Source: Lytechinus variegatus
Taxonomy: Eukaryota; Echinodermata; Echinoidea; Temnopleuroida; Toxopneustidae
Direction of reading: 5' to 3'
Assembly: GCF_018143015.1 (NCBI RefSeq)
Contig: NC_054757.1
Span: 1,742,001 to 1,806,000 of the forward strand
Length of the DNA stretch: 64,000 nt
The translations under genes and the position numbers were made by a program. The notes below the pieces were generated by a model. That model was not told where the DNA came from. It saw only the letters and a list, made by a program, of their open reading frames with translations, and searched no databases. How positions within the stretch are numbered: the first letter of the stretch is position 1; each line of letters starts with the position of its first letter. Below, piece by piece: positions 10,691-25,800 of the stretch.

Positions 10691-11480
10691 CCGAGATAAT
10701 TATCTCAACATCTCGGTGGCACTTTTAAGCTTCCATAGAAATCCGCTCCAAAGCTTCGCATATTTTTCGTTACGCCGCTCCGATCGCATTGAATGAGCCG
10801 CAATTTTGGTGAAAAGCGGCCGCAGAGCTCCCCCGGCGGAGGCCGCGCTAGCTGCATCATGCACACATGACCGTTCCATAGGGATGCATACGCACTCACA
10901 CGCTGGCGATCCGTTCCAAGGACCCCCGTTTTCACAAACATCTGTCGTTCCGAAGCCCGTTCCGAGGACCCTCCTTTTTACAATAAGCCCGCTCCAAGGC
11001 CCCCGTTTTTTGTCTCGCCCGCGGCACACCCCCACCACTTTTTTGGTCGAGTGCCCCCCCCCCGGGCAGCAGGGACAGAAATCACCAGTTAATGTCTTTT
11101 TTTGTAATTTATCAAACGAATCGGAAATACTTGTCCCATTGTGTTCTTAAAAACGTGATCGCAAAATATTATGATGTGCTTCTAATACGTTCTTCGCACA
11201 GCCTTGTATGGAAATTTCTACACGTATGAGAAACTGAAATATTTATGATTTCATATTATGATAAAAAACGTTAGGACATGGCATAAGCATCAGCCCTCCC
11301 ATAATACATTCATGACGACGTGTCTAAGTTGTTTTACGAAATGATGCACAAATTTAATAGTTAAGATTTAGTAGACTCTAACTGCTTTATTTCTATCCTA
11401 TTTTGATGAAATTATATATCAACAGTTTTTTTTTCTTTTACTCTCTTTATTTGAATTACTTATTTTCAGCTTCGAGTACG
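10691..11480. other. Unassigned stretch
   Basis: No gene is supported. The first 350 bp are GC-richer than their surroundings and have overlapping open frames on both strands (about 10700-11150), but none shows a domain, and they are flanked by C/G homopolymer runs. This is more likely repeat-derived than coding. Confidence 0.4.
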
Positions 11481-11690
11481 ACTTTAGGTATCGTTGTCGT
11501 TCACAAATCAAGTTGTTGTAATTATATTTTCATAACATATTTGGTTGTTAGTTCACAATTCATGTTGTTGTATATATTTATTCACAAATCATGTTGTCAT
11601 AATTATATTTTTTATAACATATTTGTTTGTTAGTTAACAAATCATGTTGTGGTAATTACATCTTCATAACATGATTGTTATTCTTCTTCT
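11480..11690. repeat. Degenerate tandem repeat, about 52-bp units
   Basis: About four units share CACAAATCATGTTGT, AATTATATTTT and ATAACATATTTG. The second unit is shortened. Confidence 0.65.
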
Positions 11691-12535
11691 CTTCATAATA
11701 TACCAAGTAATGATGTCATGAAACCGCTTTTAGAAGAGCACTTAATTCTATTTGGTGCCAGCGTAAATAGGATTTACCATTTTAATGCTTTCAAAATATG
11801 TAATGTGCCTACACTACTATGATAATCCTTCCTGTCTGAATTTGTGTTATGAATATGATTAATTATACACTGAGCAGGAAACGGATGTTATCATGGCAAA
11901 GTATTGGTTATGATGATAACATCTCTTCTCCCAATATACATGGTATATATACCTGGAATACTGAAGCGATACTCGTCATCTTGTCATCATCATAATTGAC
12001 AATATTTTGTCTTTTACGTTCTTCGTGTCACTCTCCTCTAAGTCACCACTCCCCCTCTCTCTCTCCCTCTCACTGTCTTCCTCTCTCTCTCCCTCACTCT
12101 CCCCCTCTCTCTCTCTCTTCCCTCGTGTTTATTTCTCTCTTCCACAATCTTCTATTCACGCTATTTACGAGATACAACTTTAAATTGGATTTAAGTTTTG
12201 ACGGATAATGTTACGTTTTTATTCATTTGCTTTCTTATATTGTTCTTCATGAATCGTTCAGCGTGTGCTGCTGGTTAATTTTTTTATGTGCATAAAAATA
12301 AATAGATAGATAAATGAATAAACCAATAAATATACAAATAAATGAATAAATATACCAATAAATAATTAATAAATTGATAAATGAAATAAATCTATAAGAA
12401 AAGTCAGTGCACCCCATCACACAGGCACGACTGTGCACGCAGGATTCTCATCCTGTATTTTCTACCTTAATGATTTTTTTTGGCATGCATATACATACTT
12501 TTCAATACAAAAAATGACACGATAATAGGTGAGGA
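11691..12535. other. AT-rich stretch with two simple-sequence tracts
   Basis: A CT-rich tract covers about 12030-12125 and an AATAAAT-type tract about 12285-12385. Nothing else is identifiable; open frames here are products of the low-complexity tracts. Confidence 0.6.
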
Positions 12536-12539
12536 TATA

Positions 12540-14233
<1,694 letters not shown>

Positions 14234-14237
14234 TATG

Positions 14238-14640
14238 TGAGAGCGGTGTTGGCTCAGTCGGTAACGCGTCTGCCCGTCGAACCAAAGATCGTGGGTTTGA
14301 GTCCACCCCGGGCGGATGACTGAAGCCAGTGCGTTGTGTGTAAACGTCTCTCCCGTGTTTCATAGATGCAGGCTATGTTACAATGGAAAACACTCAGTCC
14401 CTCGGATAGGACGTTAAATGGAGGCCCCGTGTAGAGGAGAGTCACCACCTTTGCACGTTAAGAACCCACTGCACTATTCGTATAAGAGTAGGGGGAAACC
14501 CCGGTGTAGTGGTCCACCTGCATTCCTCAAATCAGTTATATCGGGAGGAGAGACTTGCGGGTCATAGTGATTCAGTTCGCTTTTCGCCTCCCAGGCACAG
14601 GTGACGCCAAACAAATAATAATAATAATAATAATGATAAA
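14238..14640 (+). mobile_element. tRNA-derived SINE with GGACGTTAAA core
   Basis: The head has pol III boxes: A-like TGGCTCAGTCGG near 14250 and B-like GGGTTTGAGTCC near 14293. A central domain containing GATAGGACGTTAAATGGAGG and GCACGTTAAGAACCC follows, and the element ends in an AATAATAAT tail. It begins within a few bases of the Tc1 right end. It is not a functional tRNA, because the cloverleaf does not close and the transcript continues for about 400 bp. Confidence 0.8.
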
Positions 14641-15228
14641 CAATAATAACGCATAAAACGTCACATTATTTTGTTAAACGGATCATGCTTCAATTTAATC
14701 AAACCTCATCCTCAGTCCAAAAAAACGTATATATATACACATAGAGCTATTTGTATTGATGAATCATTTTTTTCAATAGGCTTTCATTTACATGGTATAC
14801 TGTCACTCTCCATACACTCTTCAATTTACACAATTTATGGCATGTAAAAAGGCAGTTTTTATTGACTTTATGATTTATAATTTGAGATCTTTCATCACGT
14901 ACATTTCATTAACGTATTACGAATATTTTTTTCTCATGGCGTACCTATACGATCGTATTTGAATGATTCGGAACGAAACGTCACAAATGACAAAGACAAA
15001 GAAAATTCATTTACCAAAAACCAACAATTCATGTAAATAAGACAATAGGGGGTTATCGCCACCTGTACATGTATAGACGCTTTCTGAAACGTTGTCAGAA
15101 AGACCTTCCTGACAAAGCAGCTTTTGTAGAAAATCGGTAAATCGAAACAGCAGTGTACTCCTGCAGATTCTAGATAAAAGACTTATTTGCAATTTTTCGT
15201 CGGCTCCAAACGTAAGGACGATCAGGCA
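14641..15228. other. Unassigned AT-rich stretch
   Basis: No gene, repeat or RNA is supported between the SINE tail and the MITE at 15229. Frames here are short and lack motifs. Confidence 0.5.
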
Positions 15229-15391
15229 GGGGCCCCCATAACACAAAGGTTATCAATTACTCGCCAAGATGAAAGAACAATTCTGATTGGTTCCTAGTCA
15301 GTCTACCGAGCAAAACGCTCATGCAACGATGATCTTGATTGGTCATTTCATTTTGCAATTTATCTCTAACCTTTGTGTTGCGGGACCCTGC
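15229..15391. mobile_element. MITE, GGGYCC..TAACACAAAG family, copy 1
   Basis: The ends GGGGCCCCCATAACACAAAGG and CCTTTGTGTTGCGGGACCC are inverted repeats. The interior holds CTGATTGGTTCCTAGTCAG and TGATTGGTCA. Related copies lie at 40842-40975 and 49634-49799. Confidence 0.7.
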
Positions 15392-15399
15392 TGTTCCCC

Positions 15400-15480
15400 G
15401 GTTCACAAATTTTCGACAATGACCTCTAACCTGTTTATTGTGATTTGACGAGTATTTTCAATAGATTATGGCGAGGGTTT
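15400..15480. repeat. Dispersed repeat, TTTCGACAA..GACCTCT family, copy 1
   Basis: The run CCGGTTCACAAATTTTCGAC, then GACCTCTAACC, TTTATTGTGATT and TTTTCAATAG, is shared in order with 53965-54045 and, more loosely, with 62890-62960. The stretch from 15481 to 15960 holds nothing I can identify. Confidence 0.5.
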
Positions 15481-15964
15481 GGATTTTAGCCTATATTCAA
15501 GTGTCGGATGTCAGTGATATATTATGATTAAGGTTGAAAATTGAAGAAAAGCTGACAAACAAACGAAGTCCTGACAATGGCCGTGACTGAGTGCTTATTT
15601 TTGGTAGTAAATGTTCCGAATTATAGTAACAGCGGAATCAAGATTTAATGTTTTACCATTCTTAGTTGATTTGACCACCAAAACTTCACACAAAAAATAG
15701 GCAATATTTTGTAAATTCGTCTGCTTAAAATTCCTGATTTGCGATTGTGAACGTTAATTACTTACCGAATTTGACTTTTTTATTTTTTCATTTCATTTTA
15801 TTTCGTTTCTTTCCATCTCCAACATTTACAATTTGTTTCGTACGTTTTGATATTATGTATATACTTGTATGTATAGGCCCTACCAATATCGGTAAACTTG
15901 GAAATCATGATAGTTGTCAATTAAGATTTATCTATTAATCGGTATTATAAAATATGCAATAAAT

Positions 15965-16210
15965 ATTTAATGTCAAATCTGAATAAATCAAATCAAATAA
16001 AAATAATCAAATCAAATTTTATCATATCAAATCAAATCAAATCATATCAAATCAAATCAAAACAAATCATATCATATCATATCAAATCAAGTCAAGGAAA
16101 GTCTAATTAAATTAAATCATATCAAATTAAATCAGGTCAAATCAAATCAAAGTAAATCAAATCAAATCAATTCTAATCAAATCAAATCTAATCTAATCAA
16201 ATCAAATCTG
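15965..16210. repeat. ATCAA(A)/ATCAT pentameric tandem repeat
   Basis: About 240 bp made almost wholly of AATCAAATCAAATC and ATCATATCAA words. Confidence 0.9.
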
Positions 16211-16829
16211 AACGTCACGACTCCCTCGATCCCTTCTAGGGGCCTAGGAATGATTTTTAAAGAGGGGGAGCTGGTGTGTTAAAAAATACAAAACTTTTTT
16301 CAGTAGGTGAAGGGGATTTTTGACAAATCTCTATAAGTGCCTAAATGCCAAGGGGTGTTGCATACGGTGTGTATCAGCACTCCCAGAAGAATCTTGAAGC
16401 AACCCATTGCAGAATCCCCGCTTCCTTACCAGGGCCATTACCCCTTCCTACACCATTTCCCGTAATTTAATGAGCCTTGGTAGAGTTATTGTCCTAGATT
16501 GTCATCAGAACTGAACAATGAAAAACTACCAAGGCTTCATGGATAGAGAGATAGAAATGCCTGGAATTCAATGGGCCTTTTCACGGACCACCGGACAATC
16601 TTACAATGTACGCACGCATACGACATGACAGTATAGGCCTATAACATAAAATAATAATAAAACAAAACTTACTGGATCAATGTCGTCTATAGTGTTGTCT
16701 TGTCATTCATTCATTGACGACAATGAACGATTTGATTTGCAATAAAGTCATACATGCTGGAACCTCGCGAGTAAGCTAGGTCGCTTATTTGATGGTTTCT
16801 TGCTTCTTAATGCACATGCACGTCTTCAA
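16211..16829. other. Region upstream of gene A
   Basis: No coding exon is supported. It should contain the promoter and 5' UTR of the saposin gene that starts at 16830, but I see no convincing TATA box. CAATAAAGTCATACATG near 16740 is the closest AT-rich element. Confidence 0.4.
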
Positions 16830-19800
16830 ATGGCGCCGCTTTATTTTCACTCAGTTGGTGTTACCTGCGCCATTTTCATTGCTTTGACTATGTACGCTGT
16901 TTCAGGTAAGATTTCAATTTCTATTTTTCAGAATCTTGTTTTATCGGAGATTGTTTCTTCTGTAGTTTCGCATGATACCTCTTGAAATATTACTTTCTGA
17001 TAACCTCGCACACAACCACCCATCCTTTCAACTGCACCCTCGCACACACACAATCACCCCCACACACTTTGTATATTTCAGACAGAGAAGAACTCGCGTG
17101 CACCTGGGATCCGTTTAATGACAATTGTCGGCATTTACATTTCGTCATTTTCTAACAGTTACCATGGTGACCGCTTGGACTTATTAGTGGTCCGTGGTAA
17201 AAGCCAGTCTCGTGTTTCTCGGCCACTGAGACCGCCCCATCCTGAAAAGATGCACTTGAAGTTAAGACTATGTTTATTTATTTACTCATTTATTTATTTA
17301 TTATCTATATATTTATTCATTTACTTACTGAATTTTATTAGGGGGGGGGGGGATTGAGGAGGGGTGCGAAAAATCAAACCAACATTTCTCTGATGTATCC
17401 AACACTACATGATCAAGGCGACACACACCTGAAATAAAGCATGGCCCTGGGATAAGTATAGTATACTAACCTCGTACTAGTGTGAGTGGGCACCCCAAAG
17501 TTTCCTTGGGGTGCTGCGTGAACACTGTAAAAACACTGTTTAAAATTTTAAGCACGTTATCTAAGTCAATCACTCTGACAATAACATAGATAAAAAAATT
17601 AAACAGCAAAAAAGTTTAAACAACTTGTTGTTAGAGTGACAGTCTTAAACAATCTGCTATTTTTTACTGTGTATTTTTTCTCCATTGGCAGCACTCCAAG
17701 GTTTTCTGGAAGACGTGCAAACATTGAAAAAAAGATGTAACAAAAAAAACCTTGAGTTTATGGTGAAAGCCTTTTTTTTGGGGGGGGTTTGTCAAATTTA
17801 CATCAGCACCCAGTGAAAAAAAATATGTTTACAGGACCCTGAATCGTCTCTTCTCTATCATTCTCACTTCTAACTACATGCAGTAAACGGGATCCCGCTT
17901 CTCAGCGATGGCGCCCTAACTGATGAAATTAACGTACAAAATCGCATTACTACTGCTATCGACAGCGTTCTAAGCCTTATCTCCAGAGTGGGGAATCATC
18001 CTCCGTTTCCATCCAACGGGTCATTCAATCGTCACATGGCGTGCCGGGGGTGCAAGCAGATTATTGCTGATGTTCGGTTTGCACTCCTTATAGAGCAGGG
18101 TTCGGTAAGTAGGACTTCACCCACGGGGGGGGGGGGTGTAGTATCCCCAGGGGCTGCGCTAATACGGATCGAGGGGGGAGTTCGGGGGCAAATCATCCCT
18201 GTTATATCCGAAGCACTGACATAAATCTACAAAATGGGAAGAAAGATGGGGAAAACCCATTGACAAGAAATGACTTGGTAGTATTTTTTCTACTTTATGT
18301 AATCCTAATTTAGGAAAGTATAGAAAATGGTTACCTTTGTATCGGCTTGCCCCCTTCTTATGTCATAATACCTTGGTGTCGTCCCGATGTAAATTATGTC
18401 TGGTGCTTGCATTCATAAATAAAATACAAGGTCAAACAGCAAAAGGTGACCCTTCCAGCACCAAAACGTGTACGCATGGGTAATTGGCGTGTCTTATGTC
18501 ACGGCATGGAGGGGGGGGGGGGTGTACTGTTACGATACTGCAACAAATAACAATCAAAAAATTGATGCATAAAGTTTAATTTCCTTTTTTTTATTACAGG
18601 AAATAATTATACATAAATAAAACAAATAATGATCTTACATAAATCTCTTGAAGTGTCCGATGTACAATCCAGGGTTATAGTTCACTGTTATAGTCCAATA
18701 TATATATTCCAGGTAGGCTGGGAAGATTCCTTATTGATGATGGCGATGATGAAACTGATGTTGAAGTCCGATGAATAATAAAAGTCACTGTAACGAGTTG
18801 AAATGTCCGTGAAGACGATGTTGATGATGATTAACAGTTAATTTCAGCAATCCATGGGTTGAAACGTGTTCATTGAACAGGTTGATGTTGTTGATGAGAA
18901 CTGATAATTTCTCTCTCAAAATAACTGCAAATAGTTCATTGATGGTGGGCATAAACTGCTCTGATCTGATCTGGTGAAGTGATCTCATATGATGTGATGT
19001 GATCTCCTGCTCTCATATGATGTGATGATCATCTTGAAAAATCTGCAGCTTTTATACTAATTACAAGTGTTCTAGATCATTCTCAAATTTCGACTAATCT
19101 ACAAGCTTCTAGAATTGTCTTCCAAAAGAACTTTCTCCTTTCAGGAGCAGTCAAAATCCAGAACACTCTTGAATGACCTCATTGAAATCAACAGTGTAAA
19201 CAAAATACCTAAGCCTATTCATTTCCACTACCAATACAATTCTATTGTTTGGCTTTTCCTTATTCAACAATAAAACTCCTTGGCCTTTAAATAGGCAAGG
19301 CCTGCATAATAAAAAGACATCCTGGAATGTTCTTTACAATTCTTGGCTATCCTTAAAGGGAAATAACTAATAGATTAATGTAACTGCTTTCACAATTCTT
19401 CTTATATATAACACCTCCCCCACCGGGGAAAAGAAAGCTTTACCGTAGTAAAGGTTTCTTTAAGATTACTTTTTTTTCTTTAACTGCTCAAAGTCATCTT
19501 GATAAATCATTTACAGTTATCGTGTACAAAGATATAGTACTTAACGAACATGTTAAAATAAATGAACATCAAAGATGTTTTCTTCAAATGACACACTTGG
19601 TCAAAATCATGAATAATTTCACTTTTTATACTCTTGATAGAGCATCAGCAATTACATTATTCTTTCCCTTTATGTGTACAATTTTCAAAGGGAATGGTTG
19701 GAGCATTAGGCTCCATCTATACAGTCTTTGATTCTTTGTTTTAAATTTCTCCAAAAACACAAGAGGATTGTGATCTGTATAGACTGTAATCTCTCCATTG

Positions 19801-22800
19801 GTTAGATACACCTCAAACTGCTGAAGGGCTAGTACGAGACTCAGGGCCTCTTTTTCAATAGTTGAGTATTTCTTTTGAAACCGATTGAGTTTCTTAGAGA
19901 AGTAGCACACTGGTTTTTCGATGCCTTCTTCATCTTCTTGGAGCAATACTGCTCCTACTCCAACATCACATGCATCAATTGCTACTTTGAATGGCTTTGT
20001 GAAGTTTGGAGCTGCCAAAACAGGCTCATTCACCAAAATGGCCTTTAATTTCTCAAATGATCTTTGACATTCGTCAGACCAAACATACTTCACTTTTGCC
20101 TTCAGCAGGTTTGTCAGAGGACTAACCACTGTACTGAAATTTGGAACAAATTTCCTGTAGAAGCCACTCATACCTAAGAATCTGAGCAATTCTTTCTTAG
20201 TTGTGGGAATTGGGAAGTCTAAGATAGCTTGTATCTTGGCTTCTCTTGGTAGCACTTGCCCTTGACCAACCACATGACCAAGATATGTGACTTTTGCCTT
20301 GGCAAATTCACTCTTCATCAGATTCACTACTAGATTGGCTTTGTCCAGCCTGTCAAACAGTGCTCGCAAATGATTCAGATGATCATTCCAAGTATCACTG
20401 TATACTAGGATGTCGTCTATGTATACGACACAATTGTCAAGTCCGGCAATCACTTGATTTGTCAACCTTTGGAAGGTTGCTGGTGCATTTTTCATTCCAA
20501 AAGGCATGACTTTGCATTGAAATAAGCCTTCGGGTGTGACAAAGGCTGATATCTCTTTGGCTCGGTCAGTCAGTGGCACTTGCCAATATCCTTTAAGCAA
20601 GTCTATCTTTGTGATATAGGCAGAATTTCCAACCCTATCAATACAATCTTCTAACCTAGGAATTGGATACGAGTCAGTCTTAGTTACTGCATTTACCTTT
20701 CGGTAATCAATGCAAAATCTCTGAGAGCCGTCTGGCTTTGGAACCATTACAATGGGAGAACTCCAACTACTCTGACTCGGTTCGATTATGTCATTATCTA
20801 ACATAAACTGTATTTCCTTATTCACCATTTCCAACTTGCTTGGATTGAGCCTATAAGGATTCTGTTTGATAGGTCTTACATCACCTACGTCTACATCATG
20901 TACAGTTAAAGGTGTACGACCTGGTTTGTCTTTACATACATTCTCATATTCTCTTAACAGGCCAGATATATCATTTCTCTGATCTTCAGGCAGGTGTTTT
21001 AATGCCTCATCCATGTTTCCTAACATCTCTGAGTTAGATAACTTTATACCACATGGTTCGTTCTTGGATACATCTGTATAAGACAATTCATTATCTGTCT
21101 TTCCATAACATTCTTCTTCATGTACATTTACATGTTTTTTCTTCTTCTTTGACCTGTGTTGTACCTATTGGCTGACTAGCCTCTCGCTCAAAGTATTCTT
21201 TCAACATGTTTACATGACAAACTCTTTGAGACTTTCTTCGATCAGGGGTACTGATCACATAGTTGACATCATTCAATTTCTTTTTGACTATGTAGGGACC
21301 ACTAAACCTAGCTTTCAAGGGCTCACCTTGCAAAGGCAACAACACTAACACTTTGTCTCCAGGCTTGAAACTTCGCTCTTTTGCATTTTTGTCAGCTTGA
21401 GCTTTCATTTTTCCTGCGACTCTTTCAAGTGTTCCTTAGCCACATCACAAGCTTTTGAGAGCCTTTCTCTAAACTTTGACACATAGTCTAGAAGGTTTAC
21501 ATCATCATTCTGAACCATAAACCTCTCTTTGATAAGCTTTAGGGGACCCCTAACCTCATGACCATAGACCAATTCAAATGGACTGAAACCTGTGGACTCA
21601 TTCGGGGAATCCCTGGTTGCAAACAGTAGGAATGAGATCCCTTTATCCCAGTCATCGGGATAGTCTTCACAATAAGCCCTAATCATGGTCTTCAAAGTCT
21701 GATGATAGCGTTCTAACGCTCCTTGGGACTGTGGGTGATAAGCAGAGGACTTGATCTGCTTTATTCCCAACTCCTTCATAACTTGCTGAAATATTCCTGA
21801 CATGAAATTTGACCCTTGATCAGATTGAATTTCCTTCGGCAGACCGTACCTAGTGAAAAACTGCACTAACGCCTGCACCACTGTCTTTGCAGTGATACTC
21901 CTCAAAGGTATCGCCTCTGGAAACCGTGTAGACAAGTCCATAATCGTCAGGAGAAATCTGTGACCCGACCTCGTTCTGGGTAAGGGTCCGACACAATCAA
22001 CAAGAACCCTAGTAAAAGGTTCATCAAATGCAGGAATGGGTATTAATGGAGCAGGCTTGATAGAAGGCTGTGCCTTACCAATAATCTGACATGTATGACA
22101 TGTCTTACAGAAATGCACAACATCTTTGTGCATCTTAGGCCAATAGAAATGCCTCATAATTCTATCTTCTGTCTTCCGAATACCGACATGACCTGCCATA
22201 GGTAACTCATGAGCCATTTTCAGAATATCTGTGCGGTAACAAGGAGGAACTACAACCTGGTGAATTATACACCAATCTTCATCAGCTGGTCTCCGGGGAG
22301 GTCTCCATTTCCTCATCAAAATGTCATCTTTGACATAAAAGCACTCAGGAACCTTATCAGCCTCAGCCTCAGAACATGCTTTCTGTGACAAGCTTTTTAA
22401 TTCTGGGTCTGCCTGTTGTGCCTGTACAAGGGAGGATTTACTAAACAAACTATCATTGTTAGCAACAGAGCCTTCAACACTATCCCCATTCAAATCCTTG
22501 AAAAAGGTTTCAGCTAACCAGACATCAGTACTCTCCTCTACATCAGCAGATTCCGCATCATCCTTTTCAGCTCTACGAGTCTGAGACCTAGTAACAACAC
22601 AATCCGGGAAAATCCCTGGAAAATCTTCCTGCAACAATTCAGTTTCAGCTACCTCAACGGGCTTTTCCGAAACCACTGGAGATGCAACAACTTTATCTCC
22701 AGCCAAGTCGTTACCTAACAAGAAATCAACACCTTTCATGGGTAATTCTGGAACGACACCAACAGTCACAGGACCACTAACTAGGTCACACTTTAAGTCG

Positions 22801-25800
22801 ACCTTATACAAAGGAACCGACATGAAATTTGGGCCAATACCTTGAACTAAGACGTTGGCATTCTCTGAACTCTCCGGAGGAAGAGCCGAATCACCTGGCA
22901 CCATCAGGGACTGTGCAGCCCCTGTATCCCTAAGGATCACCACTGACCTACCAGCAGCACCAGTCGAACAAGGGGATACTTCACCATCATGCAAAAAACT
23001 TCTAAAAGTTTCATCAACCTGTTTGACTTTATCAGCAAATACCAGAGAAACACTCTCAACATCTTGATTGGGCTCTGATGGAACAAACTCCATCGAGGGA
23101 ACACTTGTTTGCTTGACAAAACCCATGTCTTTCTTAGTTTTGGTTGGCATTCCAACCAATTTCCAACATGATTCTTTCAAATGTCCCGATTTATGACAAT
23201 GAGTACAAATTTTGGAACTACGACTCTCAGACCTTTTGGTTGATTCTGTGCCCGCACTAGCCTGATTCTTGTTAGTGTCTTTATCCTTGCTTGCATATTT
23301 TCCCTCACTAGGTTTATTGTGGGATTCAAATGACCCTTTACCTTTCTTTTTCCAATAATTCTTGAAAGGAGGCCTATCTCCACTACCTTTATGTGTGACC
23401 TCAAATTCATCAGCTACTATGGCTGCTTTACTGACTTCAGTAACTCTATGGTCATCTAAGTGAGATTTAATGCCAAAAGGAAGACTCTTTTTGAATTCTT
23501 CTAGGAGGACAACTTCCCTAAGGTGAACAAAATCTTTGTCAACTTTCAGTGATCTGTACCACTTATCGAACATCATTTCTTGTTCCCTAGCAAATTCAAC
23601 ATACGTCTGGCCTGATTGTCTTTGCATGTTCCTAAATTTATGTCTGTACGCTTCTGGTACCAACTCATATGCATTGAGAATTGTTTCTTTTACTGTAGCA
23701 TAGTCACATGATTGCGTTTCAGAGAGTGAAGAATAGACTTTTGCAGCCTTTCCAACGAAAACACTTTGGAGGAGAAGAGTCCAGTATTCCTCGGGCCAAT
23801 TCAGTCTCTTGGCCACTTTTTCAAATGACACAAAATATGTATCAACTCCCTCTTCATCAAATTTTGGCACAAGGCGAATGTTTTTCGCCACATCAAAGCC
23901 TTGGGGAGATTTATCTTTAACAGAGTTAGTATTAGTATTTGCATGAGCTAACTCCATTTCTTTCAACTTTAACTGGTACTCCAATCTCATTTTCTCCATT
24001 TCAATGTTTTCTCTGATTCTTTCCTTCTCAAGGTTTTCTTTGATTTTCTCTTTCTCGACATTCTCTTTCATTTTCATTTCCATTTCAAACTTTGCAAGTT
24101 GAATCTGAGCATCATCTGAAACAGTAACAGAAATTTCAGACTCCTCTGTAAGCTTCATGTGACTAGCTAACAAGTCAATTATCTCTGCCTTCTTTAAACC
24201 TGGGGCTAGAGATACACCCAAATGATCACAAACTGTTATCAAATCATCTTTCTTCAGTGACTTCAAATGATCATATGACAATTCTGTCATTGCAAGAAAT
24301 TCTTCAACATCAAATGTAGCCATAGTGAATATACACAAATACAAGCAAGTAATAACACAGTACAGTATATTCTAGAACTTTCCAAAAATTTCCGAAATGT
24401 TTCCAATTCAAATTGAGATTTGTTTCAAATTGACTTTCGTCTCAAATTTGTTTTCGTTTCCAGAAAAAACTGTTTTTAAATTTCAAATTGGCTTATACAA
24501 ATTTGGTTTCCGTTTCCCGGACAAGCCCCCAAAAATTATTTGTTACGATACTGCAACAAATAACAATCAAAAAATTGATGCATAAAGTTTAATTTCCTTT
24601 TTTTTATTACAGGAAATAATTATACATAAATAAAACAAATATGATCTTACATAAATCTCTTGAAGTGTCCGATGTACAATCCAGGGTTATAGTTCACTGT
24701 TATAGTCCAATATATATATTCCAGGTAGGCTGGGAAGATTCCTTATTGATGATGGCGATGATGAAACTGATGTTGAAGTCCGATGAATAATAAAAAGTCA
24801 CTGCAACGAGTTGAAATGTCCGTGAAGACGATGTTGATGATGATTAACAGTTAATTTCAGCAATCCATGGGTTGAAACGTGTTCATTGAACAGGTTGATG
24901 TTGTTGATGAGAACTGATAATTTCTCTCTCAAAATAACTGCAAATAGTTCATTGATGGTGGGCATAAACTGCTCTGATCTGATCTGGTGAAGTGATCTCA
25001 TATGATGTGATGTGATCTCCTGCTCTCATATGATGTGATGATCATCTTGAAAAATCTGCAGCTTTTATACTAATTACAAGTGTTCTAGATCATTCTCAAA
25101 TTTCGACTAATCTACAAGCTTCTAGAATTGTCTTCCAAAAGAACTTTCTCCTTTCAGGAGCAGTCAAAATCCAGAACACTCTTGAATGACCTCATTGAAA
25201 TCAACAGTGTAAACAAAATACCTAAGCCTATTCATTTCCACTACCAATACAATTCTATTGTTTGGCTTTTCCTTATTCAACAATAAAACTCCTTGGCCTT
25301 TAAATAGGCAAGGCCTGCATAATAAAAAGACATCCTGGAATGTTCTTTACAATTCTTGGCTATCCTTAAAGGGAAATAACTAATAGATTAATGTAACTGC
25401 TTTCACAATTCTTCTTATATATAACAGTACGATGGAGAATGTGGGCTATTTATTGAGCACACGAAGCGAAGGCATATTCAATGGTTTCGGCTTCTGGCCT
25501 TCCATCAATTTTGAGATAGAATTTTTTTCAGGGCCCCCTGGAAAACAGTGCATGACTATTCGGGGCTACCCTGCCGTTATAATAATAAATAAATAAATAC
25601 ATAAATATAAAAATAGTTGTATCTTGACACTCTACCTGACTCCAATTCGATGCCAGCGTTTGAATAACGAGGGCATTTGATACACCCCCCCCCACAAAAG
25701 GCCATTTTAATTGAGGGGTATTTCATTAGGGTATGTGAGATCAAGATTTTGCCGACAAACTTTTCTCAACCTTTCTCTTCCCTTTCCTTCTTCTTTTTCT

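Larger units (their letters stand above)
18528..25426 (-). mobile_element. Young Ty3/gypsy LTR retrotransposon, Gmr1-like pol order
   Basis: A 6.9-kb element on the minus strand between two 886-bp LTRs that differ at only about three positions, flanked by a 4-bp duplication GTAC (18524-18527 and 25427-25430). Reading 5' to 3' on the minus strand the parts are gag with a zinc knuckle, protease, integrase with its C-terminal domain, then reverse transcriptase and RNase H. Integrase before RT is the Ty1/copia order, yet the sequence is Ty3/gypsy; that combination is known from the Gmr1 group of deuterostome elements. It looks nearly whole, with about two breaks in the reading. It lies in intron 2 of gene A in the opposite orientation. 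The near-identical LTRs point to a very recent insertion. Confidence 0.92.

Noticed and set aside
10700-11150. Overlapping frames on both strands
   Set aside because: GC-rich low-complexity sequence with no motif, and frames on opposite strands of similar length are expected by chance there.
14238-14310. tRNA gene
   Set aside because: A and B boxes are present, but the acceptor stem does not pair and a 300-bp SINE body with an AAT tail follows.
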